From Methylomonas sp. (GTDB lineage Bacteria > Pseudomonadota > Gammaproteobacteria > Methylococcales > Methylomonadaceae): a stretch of 64,000 bases of DNA. The notes under the pieces are model-generated. The model made no database searches. It saw nothing but the letters and a program-made list of their open reading frames with translations, and was not told the DNA's origin. The position numbers and the translations under genes are program-made. Position 1 is the stretch's first letter. The number at the start of each line of letters is the position of its first letter. Positions 50,505 to 59,531 of the stretch are shown here, piece by piece. Location: the NCBI RefSeq assembly GCF_023228165.1, contig NZ_JALOBS010000011.1, positions 1-64,000 on the forward strand. Direction: 5' to 3'.

Positions 50505-53500
50505 ATGCTGAAAAAAATACTGATTACTTTTGCCGTACTGGCCAGCCTAGTGGGATTGTACGCCGCTAGCGGATTTTACTTGCTGCCTAAGCTGGCGCGT
50601 GACAAATTGCCTGGATTATTGACTGAGCTCACAGGTCTGCCGGTGCAATTGCAAGATGCGCATTTCAATCCTTTTAAATTAACAGCAGATTTGCAAGGCT
50701 TTGATTTGTCGACAACCGATGGCAAATCAGTATTAAATTTTACAGAGTTGGCCGTTGATGTAGCGTTTCTTGAATCGGTAAAACAAAGAGCAGTGGTTTT
50801 CACTTCGGCGGTGTTACAAAAACCCGTCGCCAACCTGGAGCGTCAAGCCGATGGCCGGTTTAACTTTAGTGATCTTATCGACAAGGTTTCGCAACCCGAT
50901 CAGGAACATAAACCTGACAATCAAACCGGTAGCACACCTATATTGATACACCAGCTCACTTTAGACGAAGGCCGAATCAGTTGGCTCGATACGCAGGCAG
51001 GGCAGGATGCCAAAGAAACGCTGTTGCCGGTGAACTTTTCCGTTGCTGAATTCACGACCGCTCCCGATGCCAAGTCGACATTTTCTTTTGGATTTGGTTT
51101 GGACTCAGGCGGTGGACTGGACTGGCAAGGCGATATCAACCTGAGCAGCCTGAGTTCTACAGGGCATATCAAGCTTGATAATCTCAAATTAAACAAAGTC
51201 TGGTTGTTGTTTTTACAAGACCTGATGTCGCTTGAAATTGCTGATGGTTTGTTGTCTTTGGAAGCCGATTATGCATTTAACTCAAATGAGCAAGCAGGCC
51301 TGGTCATACAGGTTGATAAAGGCAGTCTGAATGTAGAGCAGCTGGCATTCAATCAAACAGATAAAGCAAGTCAATTGATCGGCATGTCTTTTGGGCAGAT
51401 ATTGCTGCAAACCGATGTGTCTTTTAGCTCGGATCAGAAGTCAGGGATGGCGGTATTGATGCGTAATACTGCCGTGGATGTAAAAAAACTGACACTCAGC
51501 GAAACAGCGAAGGGGGGAGGCGTGCTTGATGTGTCTGCCGAGCAGTTATTGTTACAAGCTGATGTTTCCGTCAAATCAGATGAAAAGTCGGACGTTGCGG
51601 TAGTGGTAGAGAATGGCTCTGTCGATGTAAAACAGCTGACGCTCCAGGAAAACGGTAAAGCGGAAAAATTGATCGACATGCCAATTCTGGAGGCGAGGGG
51701 TGTTGATTTTGATTTGCAAAAGCAGACGGTTAAAGTGGCCAGGCTCTCTGGCGGCGATGCCAAGATTAATGCCTGGTTACAGGCCGATGGGCAGCTTAAT
51801 TATCAGGCATTGTTGGGAGCCGATGCCTCAGCGACTGAACCTGCGCCGGTCGCTGAGGCAACAGGCAAGCCTTGGCAGTTTTCCTTAGGCGAATTGGCAT
51901 TAAGCAATTATCAGCTCGAGTTTGTCGACCACACCCAGCCAAAGCCGCAGCCGATGTTATTGAGCCAACTCAATGTGACTATTAAAGATTACTCGAGTGT
52001 GGATAGCGGTCGGTTACCCGTGCAATTCAGTACCCGGTTTAATAAGGCGGGTAGTGTGAAACTCGATGGCGATATGGTGTTGGCGCCATTTTCCGCTAAT
52101 CTTGCGCTGGATTTGCAGGCAATAAAACTCAAGACTTTTCAAGCCTATGTCGATCCCTTCTTAAAGCTGGAATTGGTGGATGGCGACCTTAATACTAAAG
52201 GCCATATACAACTCAGTGTGGCGGATGAGGTACAGGTTGGTTTTCAAGGCGATGCCAATATCGATCATCTAATCACGCGCGATAAGGCTAATAATCAGGA
52301 TTTTGTGAAATGGGCCAGTCTGGAATTGAAGCAGATAGTCATTGATGTGCAGAAGCAGGATTTTAAACTTGGCAGGGTGATACTGAATCGGCCCTATATG
52401 AAGTTCATGATCAAAAAAGATGGCACTAATAATGTCAGCGATATTATCGTAGCTGAAACCAAGCAAACTAATAAGCTACCGGTCAAAAAGTCTAAAAAAG
52501 CCCTAAAAACTCCGGAACCGGTGATAACTATCGGTAAAATTGAAATGAAAAAAGGCCAGTCGGATTTTGCCGACTACTCCTTGATTTTGCCCTTCGTTGC
52601 CAAAATGAACGATTTAAATGGCGAAATCGATGGCTTTATCTCTAACGCAAATGCGACCACTAAGCTTAAATTGCAAGGTAAAGTGTACGATTTGGCGCCG
52701 GTAAAAATTGCCGGCAATTATCATTTTAAAACGGGCGACTCCGATATTACTCTTAACTTTAGCCATATGCCGCTGCCATTGATTACACCCTATATGGCGG
52801 AATTTGCCGGTTATACCATCGAAAAAGGTCAGATGGCGCTTGATTTAAAATACAGCATTAAAAAAGGCAAGCTGACGGCGCAGAATAAAATTTTTATCGA
52901 TCAACTGGTGTTGGGCGGCAAAGTGGAAAACCCCAAAGCCGTGTCCATGCCATTGAAGCTGGGCGTTGCTTTACTAAAAGATGCCGATGGCAAAATCAAT
53001 CTGGACTTTCCGATCACTGGCAGTCTGGAAGATCCGGAATTCAGTGTCGGATCGTTAGTAGCGAATGTATTTGTGAACCTCATTACCAAGGCCGCGACAT
53101 CTCCCTTCAAGGCCATGGCTTCCTTGTTTGACAGTAGCGCGGACATGAGCAGAATAAGTTTTGCGGCCGGCAGCAGTGAATTGAGTGCGGAAGAGCGAAT
53201 CAAGCTTGATCAAATCGGCAAGGCATTAGCGAGCAAACCTGCGTTGGTGTTGGAGATCAAAGGTATTGCTTACGAGATTCAGGATTGGCCCGTGATGCGT
53301 TTCGATGCGGTCGTGGATATTCTGAAAAAAATGAAGTCGGGCGAGTTGCGCGAATATGGCGACAACATCCGTTCGGAGTATATCGAGTTATCTGATGATG
53401 ACTACAAACGCTTGTTAGAGAAATTTTACACTGAAGTGTTTCCGCAAAGAATCGAGCACTCGCTATTTGGGTCGCCGCGTATTAAATCCAATCCCGATGG

Positions 53501-53723
53501 CGATTTTTATAGTTTGGCGAGAGCGGAGCTGGAAGCCATCATGCAGCCGGATCCGGAGCGGCTGAATGATCTTGCCGTGAGCCGCTCGAACCATATTGCT
53601 AAATATTTAACCGAACAGATCGGGGTGGATAGAAGCCGAATTTACATTTTGGCTACCGAGCTGAACAACACGGATACCGATGGCGGCATTAATGCCATGT
53701 TGTCATTGAATGTAGCCTCATGA
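50505..53723 (+). CDS. DUF748/AsmA-like envelope protein with OmpA-like C-terminus
   Basis: A 1072-residue protein with one N-terminal helix (MLKKILITFAVLASLVGLYAASGFYLLP), then long beta-rich DUF748 sequence (NFTELAVDVAFLESVKQRAVVFTSAVLQKPVANLERQADGRFNFSDL), and near the C-terminus an OmpA-like piece (ISFAAGSSELSAEERIKLDQIGKALASKPALVLEI). AsmA-like proteins are thought to form lipid-transport grooves between the membranes. Residues 255-399 hold three tandem copies of a 49-residue unit (starts at 255, 304 and 353; about 51267, 51414 and 51561). It follows the large lipoprotein by 12 bp. Function inferred from fold only. Confidence 0.85.
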   Translation: MLKKILITFAVLASLVGLYAASGFYLLPKLARDKLPGLLTELTGLPVQLQDAHFNPFKLTADLQGFDLSTTDGKSVLNFTELAVDVAFLESVKQRAVVFTSAVLQKPVANLERQADGRFNFSDLIDKVSQPDQEHKPDNQTGSTPILIHQLTLDEGRISWLDTQAGQDAKETLLPVNFSVAEFTTAPDAKSTFSFGFGLDSGGGLDWQGDINLSSLSSTGHIKLDNLKLNKVWLLFLQDLMSLEIADGLLSLEADYAFNSNEQAGLVIQVDKGSLNVEQLAFNQTDKASQLIGMSFGQILLQTDVSFSSDQKSGMAVLMRNTAVDVKKLTLSETAKGGGVLDVSAEQLLLQADVSVKSDEKSDVAVVVENGSVDVKQLTLQENGKAEKLIDMPILEARGVDFDLQKQTVKVARLSGGDAKINAWLQADGQLNYQALLGADASATEPAPVAEATGKPWQFSLGELALSNYQLEFVDHTQPKPQPMLLSQLNVTIKDYSSVDSGRLPVQFSTRFNKAGSVKLDGDMVLAPFSANLALDLQAIKLKTFQAYVDPFLKLELVDGDLNTKGHIQLSVADEVQVGFQGDANIDHLITRDKANNQDFVKWASLELKQIVIDVQKQDFKLGRVILNRPYMKFMIKKDGTNNVSDIIVAETKQTNKLPVKKSKKALKTPEPVITIGKIEMKKGQSDFADYSLILPFVAKMNDLNGEIDGFISNANATTKLKLQGKVYDLAPVKIAGNYHFKTGDSDITLNFSHMPLPLITPYMAEFAGYTIEKGQMALDLKYSIKKGKLTAQNKIFIDQLVLGGKVENPKAVSMPLKLGVALLKDADGKINLDFPITGSLEDPEFSVGSLVANVFVNLITKAATSPFKAMASLFDSSADMSRISFAAGSSELSAEERIKLDQIGKALASKPALVLEIKGIAYEIQDWPVMRFDAVVDILKKMKSGELREYGDNIRSEYIELSDDDYKRLLEKFYTEVFPQRIEHSLFGSPRIKSNPDGDFYSLARAELEAIMQPDPERLNDLAVSRSNHIAKYLTEQIGVDRSRIYILATELNNTDTDGGINAMLSLNVAS

Positions 53724-53770
53724 CCGGTAAGCGCCTGTTTGTACTATAATTGACAGCTCATAAAACTAAA

Positions 53771-53795
53771 ATTCCCTATTGTTTGATAGGGGAAT
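53771..53795 (+). other. Hairpin in the leader of the following gene
   Basis: ATTCCCTAT and ATAGGGGAAT form a stem with one bulged G and loop TGTTTG, ending 13 bp before the next ATG and just ahead of GGAG. It could affect translation of that gene or be an operator. No assignment is possible by reading. Confidence 0.35.
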
Positions 53796-53808
53796 GTGTG
53801 GAGATAAA

Positions 53809-54255
53809 ATGAAAACCCGATTTTTCCGAACTTTGGTATTTGTATTTGCTGTTGCTTTATTCAATATGATTTCCATGCCTGCAATTGCCGATACGATGAC
53901 GTCCTGTACCATGACCTACAAATTAAGTGGTTGGTCATTTGTTTATAAACAATACGACGGTGTAGGGCATATCAGTTGCAGAAACGGTCAGCGTGCCCAG
54001 GTTGGCCTTTCATCCAAAAGTATCGGTTTTACCCTCGGGAAATCCGAAATAGAAGGTACGGGAGTATTCTCCGATGTACGCAACCTGAATGAAATTTATG
54101 GTCATTATGTTGCATTGGAAGGGCACGCGGGTGTTACAAAATCCGTTGACGCCCAGGTTCTGACTTCCGGGGAGATATCGCTGGCATTAACCGGTAAAGG
54201 GCGAGGCCTTGATATTGGCGTTACATTGGGAGCGTTGACTATTTCACCACGTTAA
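53809..54255 (+). CDS. Uncharacterised exported protein
   Basis: A 148-residue protein from the ATG at 53809 with a Sec signal (KTRFFRTLVFVFAVALFNMISMPAIADT, cleavage probably after ADT or IAD). The mature part is beta-rich (CTMTYKLSGWSFVYKQYDGVGHISCRNGQRAQVGLSSKSIGFTLG) with two cysteines that may form a disulfide, and a Gly-rich end. Proteins of this kind are annotated only as hypothetical in methanotroph-like genomes to my knowledge. It stands alone downstream of the DUF748 gene. Confidence 0.6.
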   Translation: MKTRFFRTLVFVFAVALFNMISMPAIADTMTSCTMTYKLSGWSFVYKQYDGVGHISCRNGQRAQVGLSSKSIGFTLGKSEIEGTGVFSDVRNLNEIYGHYVALEGHAGVTKSVDAQVLTSGEISLALTGKGRGLDIGVTLGALTISPR

Positions 54256-54534
54256 ACCGAGCGTTGGGTGGCGTGGTAAATATCGATGCCGCTTTGGTGG
54301 CGGTTTTATGATTGCTATTGCAAATCGAGATCTGCCTAAAGCAGCTAAGGGAGGTTTGAATTCAGACGATTCTTTTGTGGCCACGCTAGCCTGATCGCAT
54401 CAATCGATGCATTTTCAATCACAATCAAACTTTTTTGATACTAACGTTGGTTTGAGAGTCTTAAACAACCTACTTTCGTTGCCTGGGCTAAACCGTTTCA
54501 GTACCGTTGGGCTAATCCATAATTTGGACAGTGT

Positions 54535-56124
54535 GTGAAAAACTCTTTTTTTCTGGTTATTCCCGAGCGAAAAAATAATCCGCAGCTAGTGGCTACCTTT
54601 GCCGAACCGGCCTTACGGCAGTGGGTGGCGGAGTTACCCACTGCTAACCCCGGATTGGCTACCCGGTTATTTCAGGATTTAATCAATGATCTGATCTCAT
54701 TGGAAATGACCACGGCAAATCGCCTGAATGCCTTGGAGTTACTGCGGCCGCAATATTTAATGATTGAGGAATACTTGCGCTCCAGACTGATTAAATCGGG
54801 TTTCCCCAAAGGGGAAATTGAAAAGAAAATTTTTGCCCTGGTGGTGTTGGTTGAAAAACAGTTCACCATCGGCTACTGGAGTGTTGCTCGCGATTTAACC
54901 AGACGCGAGGTGGGCTGGTTGCAGGGCAAGAACACCGCATTATCGATACAGCGCACCATCAAAGGTTTAAGTAGCATCATTATCACGCATTACATTATGA
55001 AATATCCGGTTCCCGACTGGATATGGTTCGATTTACATTCGCTGTATAAATTGGCTGTGAAGTTAGGTAAGGAAACCACCAAGCTCAGCGATCAGGCCGG
55101 TTTATTCAGTAAGTCCAGCAGCATAGAAGAAAGTTACAAGCAAATATTATTGCTGAGTCTGGCGTATCCTTCCGGATTGTTGCAAAAGGAATTTCAACTG
55201 GTTTATGACTTCATCGAAAAAATTAGTGATTTGGTGCTGATCGAAAAAAAACCGGTGGTCGATCAAACCGCACAGTGCATGATTTTAATGGATGAAGATT
55301 TGCCGCCCAGTTTTACGCTATCCGACCAGAGCCAAGATCGACGGGCTGATTCGGCAAAGATGTATTTAAATCTGACCCGGCTGCATAAAATCACCAAACA
55401 ACCCGAAAAATATTCCAGTAAAGATGAAGCGCGCTTTAGTTCCCTGGATGCGAATAAAATCGATAACCAAAAATTATCTATCGAATTGTTTGAATACCTG
55501 ATGCAACGTTGGGAAGGTAAAGAGCCGCAAGGAACCGCCTATTTTACGGATCGGCTCAGCCGTTATCTGGCGATTGGTCTGGACGCAACGCATGAACTGC
55601 AAATGCCGAATCGCCCCATCGTTGCGGATCTGGAAGTATTAACAGAGACCGATTCCGAACGTGCCCTGTATTGCCATTTCGAAACAGAAGGTGTTTTGTC
55701 GATTGGCAGCTTGGTAAGCTTTAGAAAAACCGATGCCTTGCCGCAACAACGCTGTTTGGGCGTGGTATGCAAGATATTGCTGCCCAAGCAAGGCAATAAA
55801 TTAATTTTCGAGGTAACCATACTGGCGCCGCAGTCGTATTCGGTCACTTACCAGGAGCCGGACGCATCTTCGGAATCCGAACCCCGCAAAGCTTTACTAT
55901 ATGGCATAAAGTATCGCGATGAAGAAAGAAGTTATATCATCATCGAATCCTTCATGATAAAAGATGGGGATATATTAAAAATGTTTATGGGGCAAGAAAA
56001 TTTTCCGATTATTCTTAATGGGCGTAAAAATGTCGGGCTGGGTTATTGGCAGTTTGAATGCCGACGTATCATGGAGACGCCCGGTCAGCAGCAAGGAGGC
56101 AAAAAAGGTTATGATTTTATCTAA
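54535..56124 (+). CDS. Uncharacterised 529-residue cytosolic protein, possibly PilZ-like C-terminus
   Basis: Starts at a GTG (VKNSFFLVIPERKNNPQLVATFAEPALRQWVAELPTANPGLATRLFQDLINDLISLEM) and is mostly helical to about residue 330. The C-terminal quarter is beta-rich (LYCHFETEGVLSIGSLVSFRKTDA, RCLGVVCKILLPKQGNKLIFEVTILAPQSYSV) and recalls PilZ barrels by pattern, but lacks the RxxxR and DxSxxG c-di-GMP signature, so binding is unproven. No signal or helix for export. It precedes rnr, from which a strong hairpin separates it. Confidence 0.55.
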   Translation: MKNSFFLVIPERKNNPQLVATFAEPALRQWVAELPTANPGLATRLFQDLINDLISLEMTTANRLNALELLRPQYLMIEEYLRSRLIKSGFPKGEIEKKIFALVVLVEKQFTIGYWSVARDLTRREVGWLQGKNTALSIQRTIKGLSSIIITHYIMKYPVPDWIWFDLHSLYKLAVKLGKETTKLSDQAGLFSKSSSIEESYKQILLLSLAYPSGLLQKEFQLVYDFIEKISDLVLIEKKPVVDQTAQCMILMDEDLPPSFTLSDQSQDRRADSAKMYLNLTRLHKITKQPEKYSSKDEARFSSLDANKIDNQKLSIELFEYLMQRWEGKEPQGTAYFTDRLSRYLAIGLDATHELQMPNRPIVADLEVLTETDSERALYCHFETEGVLSIGSLVSFRKTDALPQQRCLGVVCKILLPKQGNKLIFEVTILAPQSYSVTYQEPDASSESEPRKALLYGIKYRDEERSYIIIESFMIKDGDILKMFMGQENFPIILNGRKNVGLGYWQFECRRIMETPGQQQGGKKGYDFI

Positions 56125-56129
56125 CACCC

Positions 56130-56151
56130 GGGGCTGTCAAAGGACAGCCCC
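56130..56151. terminator. Perfect 9-bp hairpin before rnr
   Basis: GGGGCTGTC, loop AAAG, GACAGCCCC. No T-run follows, so strict rho-independent termination is uncertain; it may be a processing or pausing site. It separates the uncharacterised gene from rnr. Confidence 0.4.
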
Positions 56152-56188
56152 ACGCCAGTTCCGGCACAGTTTTATTCAATGAAAATAA

Positions 56189-58498
56189 ATGACAGAAATC
56201 CAAGATCAGGAAACTGATTTCAAAAACCTCGAAGACCCACACGCTCAGCGTGAGGCCGAGAAATATGAAAACCCCATCCCCAGCCGCGAGCTGATTCTGC
56301 AGCTGATTGCTCAAGCGCAAAAACCGTTACGCCGCCAACAAATTGCTCAACAATTCGGCCTGGAAAGTCCGGATGCTCTAGAAGCATTGAGACGCCGGTT
56401 GCGCGCCATGGAACGCGATGGACAATTAGTCTTCAATAGCAGGCAAAAATATAGCCTGGGAGATGGACACAACACTATTAGTGGCCGGGTTTTGGGGCAC
56501 CCCGATGGTTTCGGTTTTTTAAAGCCGGACGATGGTAGCGATGACTTGTTTTTATCGCCACGGGAAATGAAGCCCTTGCTGCACAACGATAGGGTCGTGG
56601 TCCGTGTCTCGGGTCTCGATCGTAAGGGACGTCGCGAAGCGACGGTCGTGGAAATTACCGAGCGAAATACCCACCAGATAGTAGGACGTTTTTTTGTCGA
56701 AGGCCGGGTTGCCTATGTGGTGCCGGATAATAAAAAAATCGCCCATGAAGTATTAATACCTACGGAAGACACCGGCAACGCCAAAAAAGGCCAGATTGTT
56801 GTGGCGGAAATTATCCAGCAACCTACCGCCCATTGTCAGCCCATAGGACGGGTGACGGAAGTATTAGGCATGCACATGGCGCCGGGTATGGAAATCGAAA
56901 TGGCAATTCGCTCTTACGATTTACCCAGCCAATGGCCGGATGCCTTGTTGGAAGAGATTAAGACGTTAACCCCCGAAGTGCCCGAGCAGGCCAAGCAGGG
57001 CAGGGAAGACATTCGCCATTTACCTTTGGTGACCATAGATGGAGAAGATGCGCGGGATTTCGATGATGCGGTTTATGTGCAAAAGACCGCCAAAGGCTGG
57101 AAGTTATTAGTGGCTATCGCCGACGTGTCGCATTATGTGCGCGTCAATACGGCGCTGGACGCGGAAGCCAAAAACCGTAGTACGTCGGTATATTTTCCGG
57201 AAAAAGTGATTCCGATGCTGCCGGAGATTTTATCCAACGGCTTGTGTTCGCTCAATCCGCAGGTTGATCGCTTATGCATGGTCTGTGAAATGGTTATTAA
57301 CGCGGAAGGCGATGTACTGCGCTCGCGTTTTTTTGAAGCCGTGATGCGCTCTCATGCCCGTTTGACCTATACCCAGGTCGCTAAAATGCTGGTGGATGGC
57401 GATCAAAAACTGATCCAAAAGTACACTGCGCTGATGCCGCATTTACAGAATTTGTACGGCTTGTATAAAACCATGCGCCAGCAGCGCGAACTACGCGGAG
57501 CCATGGACTTCGATACCCAGGAAACCCGTATCGTATTCGGCGCGGAACGAAAAATTGATCAAATCGTGCCGGTGGTGCGCAACGATGCGCATAAGTTGAT
57601 CGAAGAATTCATGATTACGGCCAATACCGCGGCGGCGAAGTTTTTAACGCGCAAAAAAATACCGCGTTTACTGCGGATTCACGATGGTCCTGGTGCTGAA
57701 AAGCTATTGGCGTTAAAAACTTTTTTGGGCGAATTAGGTTTGCATTTGGGCGGCGGTGCGCAGCCTACTCCCCTGGATTATATGCATTTACTGGAATCCG
57801 TTAAGGAAAGAAAAGATGCGCATCTGATTCAGACCTTGTTATTGCGGTCGATGTCTCAGGCGGTATACAGCCCGGAAACCAAGGGCCATTTTGGCTTGGC
57901 TCTGGAGGCCTATACTCACTTCACCTCACCCATTCGCCGCTACCCCGATTTATTGGTGCACAGAGCTATCCGGCATTGCCTGTCGGGCAAAAAAGTCAGC
58001 GAATTTCATTACACTCACCCCGATATGGTGATGTTGGGCGAGCATTGTTCCGCAAACGAACGTCGGGCCGACGATGCCACTCGCGACGTCGTCAGCTGGC
58101 TGAAATGCGAATATATGATGGACAAAATCGGCGAGGAATTCGACGGCATTATCAGCGCCGTGACCGGTTTCGGCTTTTTTGTCGAGTTGCAATCCATTTA
58201 TGTCGAAGGGTTGGTGCACATTGCCTCCCTGCATAACGATTATTTCGAATTCGATGCAGGGCGGCATCAGTTACATGGTGAGCGTACCGGCGTTCGCTAT
58301 CGGCTGGGCGATTTGATTAAAGTTAAAGTGGTGCGGGTTAGTCTCGACGACAAAAAAATCGATTTTGAACTACTTCAGACCGGTAAAGGCGTTAAAAAAG
58401 CCACTCAATCTCCCTCAGGTAAGAACCGCAGTAAAAAAAGCGACCCTAAACATGAGAGCAAGGGCAAAGCCAAGCCTAAAAGACGCCGCAAACCATGA
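56189..58498 (+). CDS. rnr: Ribonuclease R
   Basis: Processive 3'-5' exoribonuclease of the RNB family. The 769 residues run: N-terminal winged helix (about 25-90), two cold-shock-like domains (GRVLGHPDGFGFLKPDDGSDDLFLSPREMKPLLHNDRVVVRV), the RNB catalytic core with VTIDGEDARDFDDAVYV (the three Asp that hold Mg2+) and the later FTSPIRRYPDLLVHRAI, an S1 domain (GIISAVTGFGFFVELQSIYVEGLVHI), and a Lys-rich tail of about 40 residues. Coupled to rlmB by a 4-bp overlap. Confidence 0.96.
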   Translation: MTEIQDQETDFKNLEDPHAQREAEKYENPIPSRELILQLIAQAQKPLRRQQIAQQFGLESPDALEALRRRLRAMERDGQLVFNSRQKYSLGDGHNTISGRVLGHPDGFGFLKPDDGSDDLFLSPREMKPLLHNDRVVVRVSGLDRKGRREATVVEITERNTHQIVGRFFVEGRVAYVVPDNKKIAHEVLIPTEDTGNAKKGQIVVAEIIQQPTAHCQPIGRVTEVLGMHMAPGMEIEMAIRSYDLPSQWPDALLEEIKTLTPEVPEQAKQGREDIRHLPLVTIDGEDARDFDDAVYVQKTAKGWKLLVAIADVSHYVRVNTALDAEAKNRSTSVYFPEKVIPMLPEILSNGLCSLNPQVDRLCMVCEMVINAEGDVLRSRFFEAVMRSHARLTYTQVAKMLVDGDQKLIQKYTALMPHLQNLYGLYKTMRQQRELRGAMDFDTQETRIVFGAERKIDQIVPVVRNDAHKLIEEFMITANTAAAKFLTRKKIPRLLRIHDGPGAEKLLALKTFLGELGLHLGGGAQPTPLDYMHLLESVKERKDAHLIQTLLLRSMSQAVYSPETKGHFGLALEAYTHFTSPIRRYPDLLVHRAIRHCLSGKKVSEFHYTHPDMVMLGEHCSANERRADDATRDVVSWLKCEYMMDKIGEEFDGIISAVTGFGFFVELQSIYVEGLVHIASLHNDYFEFDAGRHQLHGERTGVRYRLGDLIKVKVVRVSLDDKKIDFELLQTGKGVKKATQSPSGKNRSKKSDPKHESKGKAKPKRRRKP

Positions 58499-59238
58499 GT
58501 ACGACCCAATTATTCGGCATTCATGCCGTGCAAGCCGCGCTGGAATATTCGCCGCAAAAAATTAAGCAAGCCTGGGTCGACCAGCAAAGGCAGGATGCCC
58601 GTCTCAAGCAAGTGTCGGATGATTTGTTCGCTTTAGGTATCCGTCCGGAAAAAACCGAACGTAAAAAACTGGATCGTATGGCCGATGGCAAAAATCATCA
58701 AGGCATCGTGGTGGCGGTGGAATTACCTGCCATGCATAGCGAAGATCAGTTAAAGCAGGCTGTGGAAGCATTAGCCGAACCTGCTTTTTATCTGGTTTTG
58801 GACCAGGTGCAAGACCCGCATAATTTGGGGGCCTGTTTGCGTACTGCCGATGCAGTGGGCGCGCATGGCATTATCCTTACCAAGGATAATGCGGCTGGAA
58901 TTACGCCCACCGTCTGTAAAGTGGCAAGCGGCGCGGCGGAAACCGTGCCGGTTTATCAAGTGACCAATTTGGCGCGGGTGCTGCGTTGGCTGAAGGAACA
59001 GAACATCTGGATCATGGGTGCCGCCGGCGAAGCCGAGCAAACGATCTATGATATGAAGCTGGATATGCCGCTGGCCCTGGTAATGGGTACCGAAGGCACC
59101 GGCATGCGGCACTTGACTCGGCAGCACTGTGATTTTTTGGTCAAAATTCCGATGGCGGGCCAAGTGGAAAGTCTGAACGTATCGGTAGCCGCCGGAGTGA
59201 TGTTGTATGAAGTATTTCGGCAAAAACATGCCGGATAG
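58495..59238 (+). CDS. rlmB: 23S rRNA (guanosine-2'-O-)-methyltransferase RlmB
   Basis: Methylates G2251 in 23S rRNA. A 247-residue SPOUT protein: N-terminal substrate-binding part (LFGIHAVQAALEYSPQKIKQAW) and C-terminal knot with DQVQDPHNLGACLRTADAVGAHGIIL, VMGTEGTGMRHLTRQHCDFLVKIPM and VESLNVSVAAGVMLYE, the three SPOUT motifs. ATG overlaps the rnr stop. The arrangement rnr-rlmB is shared with many gammaproteobacteria. Confidence 0.96.
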   Translation: MSTTQLFGIHAVQAALEYSPQKIKQAWVDQQRQDARLKQVSDDLFALGIRPEKTERKKLDRMADGKNHQGIVVAVELPAMHSEDQLKQAVEALAEPAFYLVLDQVQDPHNLGACLRTADAVGAHGIILTKDNAAGITPTVCKVASGAAETVPVYQVTNLARVLRWLKEQNIWIMGAAGEAEQTIYDMKLDMPLALVMGTEGTGMRHLTRQHCDFLVKIPMAGQVESLNVSVAAGVMLYEVFRQKHAG

Positions 59239-59240
59239 CT

Positions 59241-59528
59241 ATGCAGCTGAAGCAGCGTCTAACGGCCTTATGGCTAATGTGGAGCTTACCGGTTTTTGCG
59301 GAAATTAATCCACAACTTGTGGCCCTTAATTGCGTAAGTTGTCATCAAGATCATGCTGCTCCGGAGCGGGGTATTCCTTTGCTGGTTGGCTTGTCGGCGC
59401 AAACCATACAACAAGACTTGTTGGATTTTAAATACGATAGAAAATCAGCGACGCTGATGCCTCGGATTGCCAAAGGTTTTAGCGATGACGAGCTACGGGT
59501 CATTGCTGAATATATCGCTCAACATTGA
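59241..59528 (+). CDS. fccA: Small c-type cytochrome, flavocytochrome c-type haem subunit
   Basis: A 95-residue protein with a Sec signal (MQLKQRLTALWLMWSLPVFAE) and one haem site CVSCH (about 32-36), followed by GIPLLVGLSAQTIQQDLLDFKYDRKSATLMPRIAKGFSDDELRVIAEYI, where the Met in TLMPRI is the axial ligand candidate. It resembles FccA/SoxE-type monohaem cytochromes. It begins 2 bp after rlmB and is followed 3 bp later by the flavoprotein, so haem and flavin subunits are cotranscribed. The rnr-rlmB location is unusual for this pair. Confidence 0.82.
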   Translation: MQLKQRLTALWLMWSLPVFAEINPQLVALNCVSCHQDHAAPERGIPLLVGLSAQTIQQDLLDFKYDRKSATLMPRIAKGFSDDELRVIAEYIAQH

Positions 59529-59531
59529 ATA

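Noticed and set aside
54289..54308. Short GC stem followed by TTTT after the exported protein
   Set aside because: Only four pairs with a seven-base loop; too weak to call a terminator.
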